The notes under the pieces are model-generated. The model saw only the letters and a program-made list of their open reading frames with translations, was not told the origin of the DNA and searched no databases. Below are positions 58,328 through 61,159 of a DNA stretch of 61,159 bases, piece after piece. Every line of letters begins with the position of its first letter. Within the stretch, counting starts at the first letter, position 1. A program made the position numbers and the translations under genes. Source of the DNA: an uncultured Eubacterium sp. (GTDB lineage Bacteria; Bacillota; Clostridia; Lachnospirales; Lachnospiraceae); NCBI RefSeq assembly GCF_934295145.1, contig NZ_CAKRAS010000012.1, positions 1 through 61,159 on the forward strand, in the 5' to 3' direction.

Positions 58328-58861
58328 CTAAAACGGATTTTCACCATCCGCTTTCGCTGCCTGCTCATGAACACAGTAGCATGAATTTAACATATCCATT
58401 CCTTCTGCTATAAAATCACGCTGAAATTCAATATTATTTTTCGGTCCTTTGACCATTACCTCGTAAACATCTTCTATCAGGTTCTGATTTTCAGCATCCT
58501 TGTCATTATCCAGTTCCACCTCTCTTGTGTATGCCTTTGCCGCTGCCACTATCTCATTCTGTTCAAAACTGCTCGTCTGCTCTGTATTCTGTCCCACAGG
58601 ATTTTCAACCGCTTTTGCCTTTTTTCCTTCAGAATATCTGGTCGCAGAAGCTGCTGCTTTTGGCTTGGGTGATTTATAAGATCCATAAGCGGTCTGTTGT
58701 TTTTTCATCTGCTGTGTATGCTGCTTCTGTGCCGGCGGTACCTGACGGCTTTGTGTTGTCCCTGCATGTCTATTTCTGTCTACAGGTTTCTTTTTTCCTT
58801 TTGCTACACTGGATATAATAAAAATTAATATAATAAACCAGAAAAATATGCTTCCCGTCAT
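58328..58861 (-). CDS. Hypothetical membrane-anchored protein
   Basis: A 177-residue protein with an N-terminal membrane segment ('SIFFWFIILIFIISSVAKG', about 3-21), a long basic Lys/Gln/Pro-rich linker (22-90), and a soluble acidic C-terminal domain ('LIEDVYEVMVKGPKNNIEFQRDFIAEGMDMLNSCYCVHEQ'). No family recognised. It lies 53 nt upstream of the DUF1653 gene on the same strand, so the two may form an operon. Confidence 0.7.
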   Translation of the reverse strand: MTGSIFFWFIILIFIISSVAKGKKKPVDRNRHAGTTQSRQVPPAQKQHTQQMKKQQTAYGSYKSPKPKAAASATRYSEGKKAKAVENPVGQNTEQTSSFEQNEIVAAAKAYTREVELDNDKDAENQNLIEDVYEVMVKGPKNNIEFQRDFIAEGMDMLNSCYCVHEQAAKADGENPF

Positions 58862-58985
58862 GTAATCTTCCTCCTGTCACTTTTTTTTGTACAGTATAGC
58901 ACATTTAATAAAATCATGGTATACTATTTTGACGGTTCACCTGACTCTTATGTCATGTGAACGCTAATATAACTCGGAGGTTCTT

Positions 58986-60326
58986 ATGTTTGCAAAACTA
59001 CGAAACAATATCTCGCAGATGCAGATGATTGCCCTTGGTTTCTTTTGCATTGTCTTTATTGGTGCCCTTCTTCTAATGACACCACTGGCAAGCCGCACCG
59101 GAACCTGGACAGATTTTCTGACTGCGCTTTTTACTTCTACCAGCGCTACTTGTGTAACGGGCCTGGCAGTCACCAATACTTATTTACACTGGTCACTTTT
59201 TGGGCAGATCATCATTTTAATCCTGATACAGATCGGTGGTCTTGGATTTATCACCTTTGGTTTTGGATTTTCTTTATTTTTACGAAAAAAAATCACCTTG
59301 CGCCAACGTGGACTGCTCAAAGAAAGTGTAAATGTACTAAATACCAGCGGTATTGTCCGCCTGGCTTACCTTATTTTAAAAGGTACTTTATTATTTGAAG
59401 GAGTCGGTGCCATAATCCTGACCATCTGTTTCTCACAGAATATGCCTTTGGGTCAGGCGATTTACTACGGAATTTTCCATTCTATTTCTGCTTTTTGTAA
59501 TGCAGGATTTGACCTGATGGATGCGTTTGGAATGTCATCCTTCATCGGATACAATGGTAACTGGATCGTATGTCTGACACTGATCGCACTGATCCTGATT
59601 GGTGGAATTGGATTTTTTGTCTGGAGTGATTTAAAAGAACACAAACTTCATTTTCGCAAATACGCACTGCATACCAAAATAGTTCTGACTACTTCATTAA
59701 TTTTGACTGTCCTACCAACAATTTTGTTCTTAATTCTGGAACGACATGCGCTGTTTGCAGATATGAGTACATCACAAGCCATCTTGAATGCACTGTTTTC
59801 CACCGTCACACCGCGAACTGCTGGATTTAATACGACAGACATTGCTTCTTTAAGTCAAAGCAGCCAGCTTTTAACTATTATATTGATGTTTATCGGTGGA
59901 TGTCCCGGTTCAACTGCCGGTGGTGTCAAAGTCACCACAATTGCAATTCTGTTGCTTTACCTACGCTCAGTACTCACCCGTACGGATGGTGTAAATATAT
60001 ACAAGCGTTGTTTGGAAGATGACGCAATATCCAAAGCTGCTGCCGTATTCACCACAAACATGCTGCTTGCAGTAGTTGCGACATTTCTGATTTCCACACT
60101 GCAAAATCTGGATCTCACTGCCATTGTTTTTGATGTTGTATCTGCAATCAGCACTGTCGGCATGAGCACCGGAATCACCCCGGATCTCGTCCCAGGTGCA
60201 AAAGTGATCCTTGTTCTTTTGATGTACCTCGGTCGTGTCGGAAGTCTTTCTTTCGCCATGTCCTTTACAGATAAAAAAAGACTGGCGCATGTACGTCAGC
60301 CAAAAGAGCATATAAGTATCGGATAA
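58986..60326 (+). CDS. ktrB: Potassium uptake membrane subunit KtrB/TrkH
   Basis: A 446-residue K+ transporter of the TrkH/KtrB family with four membrane-pore-membrane repeats. Selectivity-filter-like loops: 'TSATCVTGLAV', 'SAFCNAGFDLMD', 'VTPRTAGFNTTD' and 'ISTVGMSTGITPDL'. The end is 'FTDKKRLAHVRQPKEHISIG'. The gating subunit KtrA is encoded 90 nt downstream. CGGAGG is before the ATG. Confidence 0.92.
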   Translation: MFAKLRNNISQMQMIALGFFCIVFIGALLLMTPLASRTGTWTDFLTALFTSTSATCVTGLAVTNTYLHWSLFGQIIILILIQIGGLGFITFGFGFSLFLRKKITLRQRGLLKESVNVLNTSGIVRLAYLILKGTLLFEGVGAIILTICFSQNMPLGQAIYYGIFHSISAFCNAGFDLMDAFGMSSFIGYNGNWIVCLTLIALILIGGIGFFVWSDLKEHKLHFRKYALHTKIVLTTSLILTVLPTILFLILERHALFADMSTSQAILNALFSTVTPRTAGFNTTDIASLSQSSQLLTIILMFIGGCPGSTAGGVKVTTIAILLLYLRSVLTRTDGVNIYKRCLEDDAISKAAAVFTTNMLLAVVATFLISTLQNLDLTAIVFDVVSAISTVGMSTGITPDLVPGAKVILVLLMYLGRVGSLSFAMSFTDKKRLAHVRQPKEHISIG

Positions 60327-60416
60327 ATCTATTGTTTATCGATATTATTACTTTGATATCATCAAACAATAACTCTTATTTTGGAAAAGAATTTTTATTT
60401 ACGGAGGATTTTTGCT

Positions 60417-61073
60417 ATGAAATCATTTTTAATCATCGGAATGGGTCGTTTCGGCAGCCATCTGTGCCGAAATCTTGCTAAATTAGGAAATGAAGTGATG
60501 ATCGTCGATCAGGATGAAGAATTATTAGAACCACTGCTTCCTTATGTTACTGATGCCAAAATCGGTGACTGTACCAAAGAAGAAGTACTGAAAAGTCTCG
60601 GTGTCGGAAACTTTGATAAATGTTTTGTATGTGTCGGTACGAATTTCCAAAGCAGTCTGGAAATCACCTGTTTATTAAAAGAACTTGGTGCAAAATTTGT
60701 AGTTAGTAAAGCTACCAGAGATGTCCAGGCAAAATTCTTACTGCGCAATGGAGCGGACCGAATTATTTATCCTGATCGGGATATTGCTGAAAAATCTGCA
60801 GTGCAATACAGCTCTGACAGTATTTTTGACTACTTTGAACTGAGTGAGAATTTCTCCATCTATGAGCTTGCACCACTGCCGGAATGGATTGGGAAAACAA
60901 TTGTTGAAATGGATATTCGCAATAAATACCATACCAATATCATTGCCATTCAGGCCAAAGACGGCATCCAGGCTATGCCACCGGCAAATTACTGTTTTAA
61001 AGAAGAAGAACATTTACTGATGATCGGTAAAAACGAAGATATACAAAAACTTGTTCGGAAATACAACAATTAA
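60417..61073 (+). CDS. ktrA: Potassium uptake regulatory subunit KtrA/TrkA
   Basis: A 218-residue RCK protein: NAD/ATP-binding Rossmann 'FLIIGMGRFGSHLCRNLAKLGNEVMIVDQDEE' at residues 3-34, followed by a C-terminal TrkA_C domain ('FSIYELAPLPEWIGKTIVEMDIRNKYHTNIIAIQAKDG'). It gates KtrB by ligand-driven ring movement. GGAGG is 9 nt upstream of ATG 60417; the frame extends 12 codons further. A family II repeat begins at its stop codon. Confidence 0.93.
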   Translation: MKSFLIIGMGRFGSHLCRNLAKLGNEVMIVDQDEELLEPLLPYVTDAKIGDCTKEEVLKSLGVGNFDKCFVCVGTNFQSSLEITCLLKELGAKFVVSKATRDVQAKFLLRNGADRIIYPDRDIAEKSAVQYSSDSIFDYFELSENFSIYELAPLPEWIGKTIVEMDIRNKYHTNIIAIQAKDGIQAMPPANYCFKEEEHLLMIGKNEDIQKLVRKYNN

Positions 61074-61159
61074 ATTCTTGTTTAGGGTGGTTTGGAACAA
61101 GCAGAAACGAACTCCAACAAGAACCTGAAAAATTTTCTGTGACCACTGCGTCGCTTATT
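61073..61159 (+). repeat. Family II structured 3'-UTR repeat, copy C (cut by window edge)
   Basis: The lead AATTCTTGTTTAGGGTGGTT is nearly identical to the lead of copy A, and the stretch TTTTCTGTGACCACTGCGTC matches the shared internal block. It starts directly at the ktrA stop codon, as copy A does at its gene's stop. The window ends inside it. Confidence 0.72.

Noticed and set aside
1..61159. CRISPR array
   Set aside because: The repeats found are dispersed and few, without regular spacers, and no cas genes are present.
1..61159. Prophage, transposase or integrase genes
   Set aside because: None of the credible reading frames shows such features; only repeats and a tRNA scar hint at past mobility.

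Overview
The window looks like a chromosomal segment of a spore-forming gut Clostridia, most likely a Lachnospiraceae. The reasons are low-to-moderate GC content, an alpha/beta-type small acid-soluble spore protein, a SCIFF RiPP precursor with its radical-SAM maturase beside secDF, TIGR04086, DUF1836 and YerC/TrpR-like genes, and a cobalamin-dependent methionine synthase without a reactivation domain. The species cannot be fixed from sequence alone, and no phage or transposase gene is visible.

Positions about 300-24,900 form a catabolic island that I read as a C-glycoside (C-C linked sugar) degradation locus. It carries three separate two-gene sets of a TIM-barrel alpha subunit plus a small DUF6379-type beta subunit (1925-3290, 4341-5755, 21357-22773), three Gfo/Idh/MocA oxidoreductases, and one further sugar isomerase/epimerase. 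It also has a complete ribose-type ABC importer with a divergent LacI regulator, two cupin-AraC regulators each next to an alpha/beta set, and an AraC regulator fused to a degenerate GH39-like domain. The proposed scheme is import, oxidation of the glycosyl C3 hydroxyl by a Gfo/Idh enzyme, C-C cleavage by alpha/beta, then processing of the released oxo-sugar. Two SnoaL/NTF2-like paralogues lie at the two ends of the island, and a degenerate TmcAL-like protein lies near the left end.

Positions 25,400-33,000 hold metH, a bifunctional homocysteine methyltransferase/methylene-THF reductase, and a glycine-betaine/choline-type ABC transporter. Positions 33,200-37,600 hold secDF, the SCIFF maturase, the 46-codon SCIFF precursor and a TIGR04086 membrane protein. 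Then come a CNNM/CorC-like protein, ilvE, an operon folA-AEC transporter-ilvB-ilvN preceded by thyA, tRNA-Gly(GCC), small membrane proteins, a zinc alcohol dehydrogenase and an S33-type hydrolase. The right part holds a mannitol-type PTS EIICBA with a DeoR regulator and a sorbose-1-phosphate-reductase-like enzyme divergent from glmS, then a SASP, a PfpI/DJ-1 protein, a CYTH protein, a DUF1653 protein and a KtrB/KtrA potassium uptake pair.

The least expected signal is in the noncoding DNA. At least five families of structured intergenic repeats recur in the window. Three of them (here called I, II and III) sit just downstream of stop codons, always in the sense orientation of the preceding gene. 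Family I has a core of exactly 127 nt in all three copies, enclosed by about 20-bp arms that are perfectly or nearly self-complementary but differ completely in sequence in one copy. Family III has conserved flanks and a conserved loop, separated by arms that differ completely between copies yet still pair, and its inner stem shows a compensatory change. These look like 3'-UTR RNA elements built on, or inserted into, terminator hairpins.
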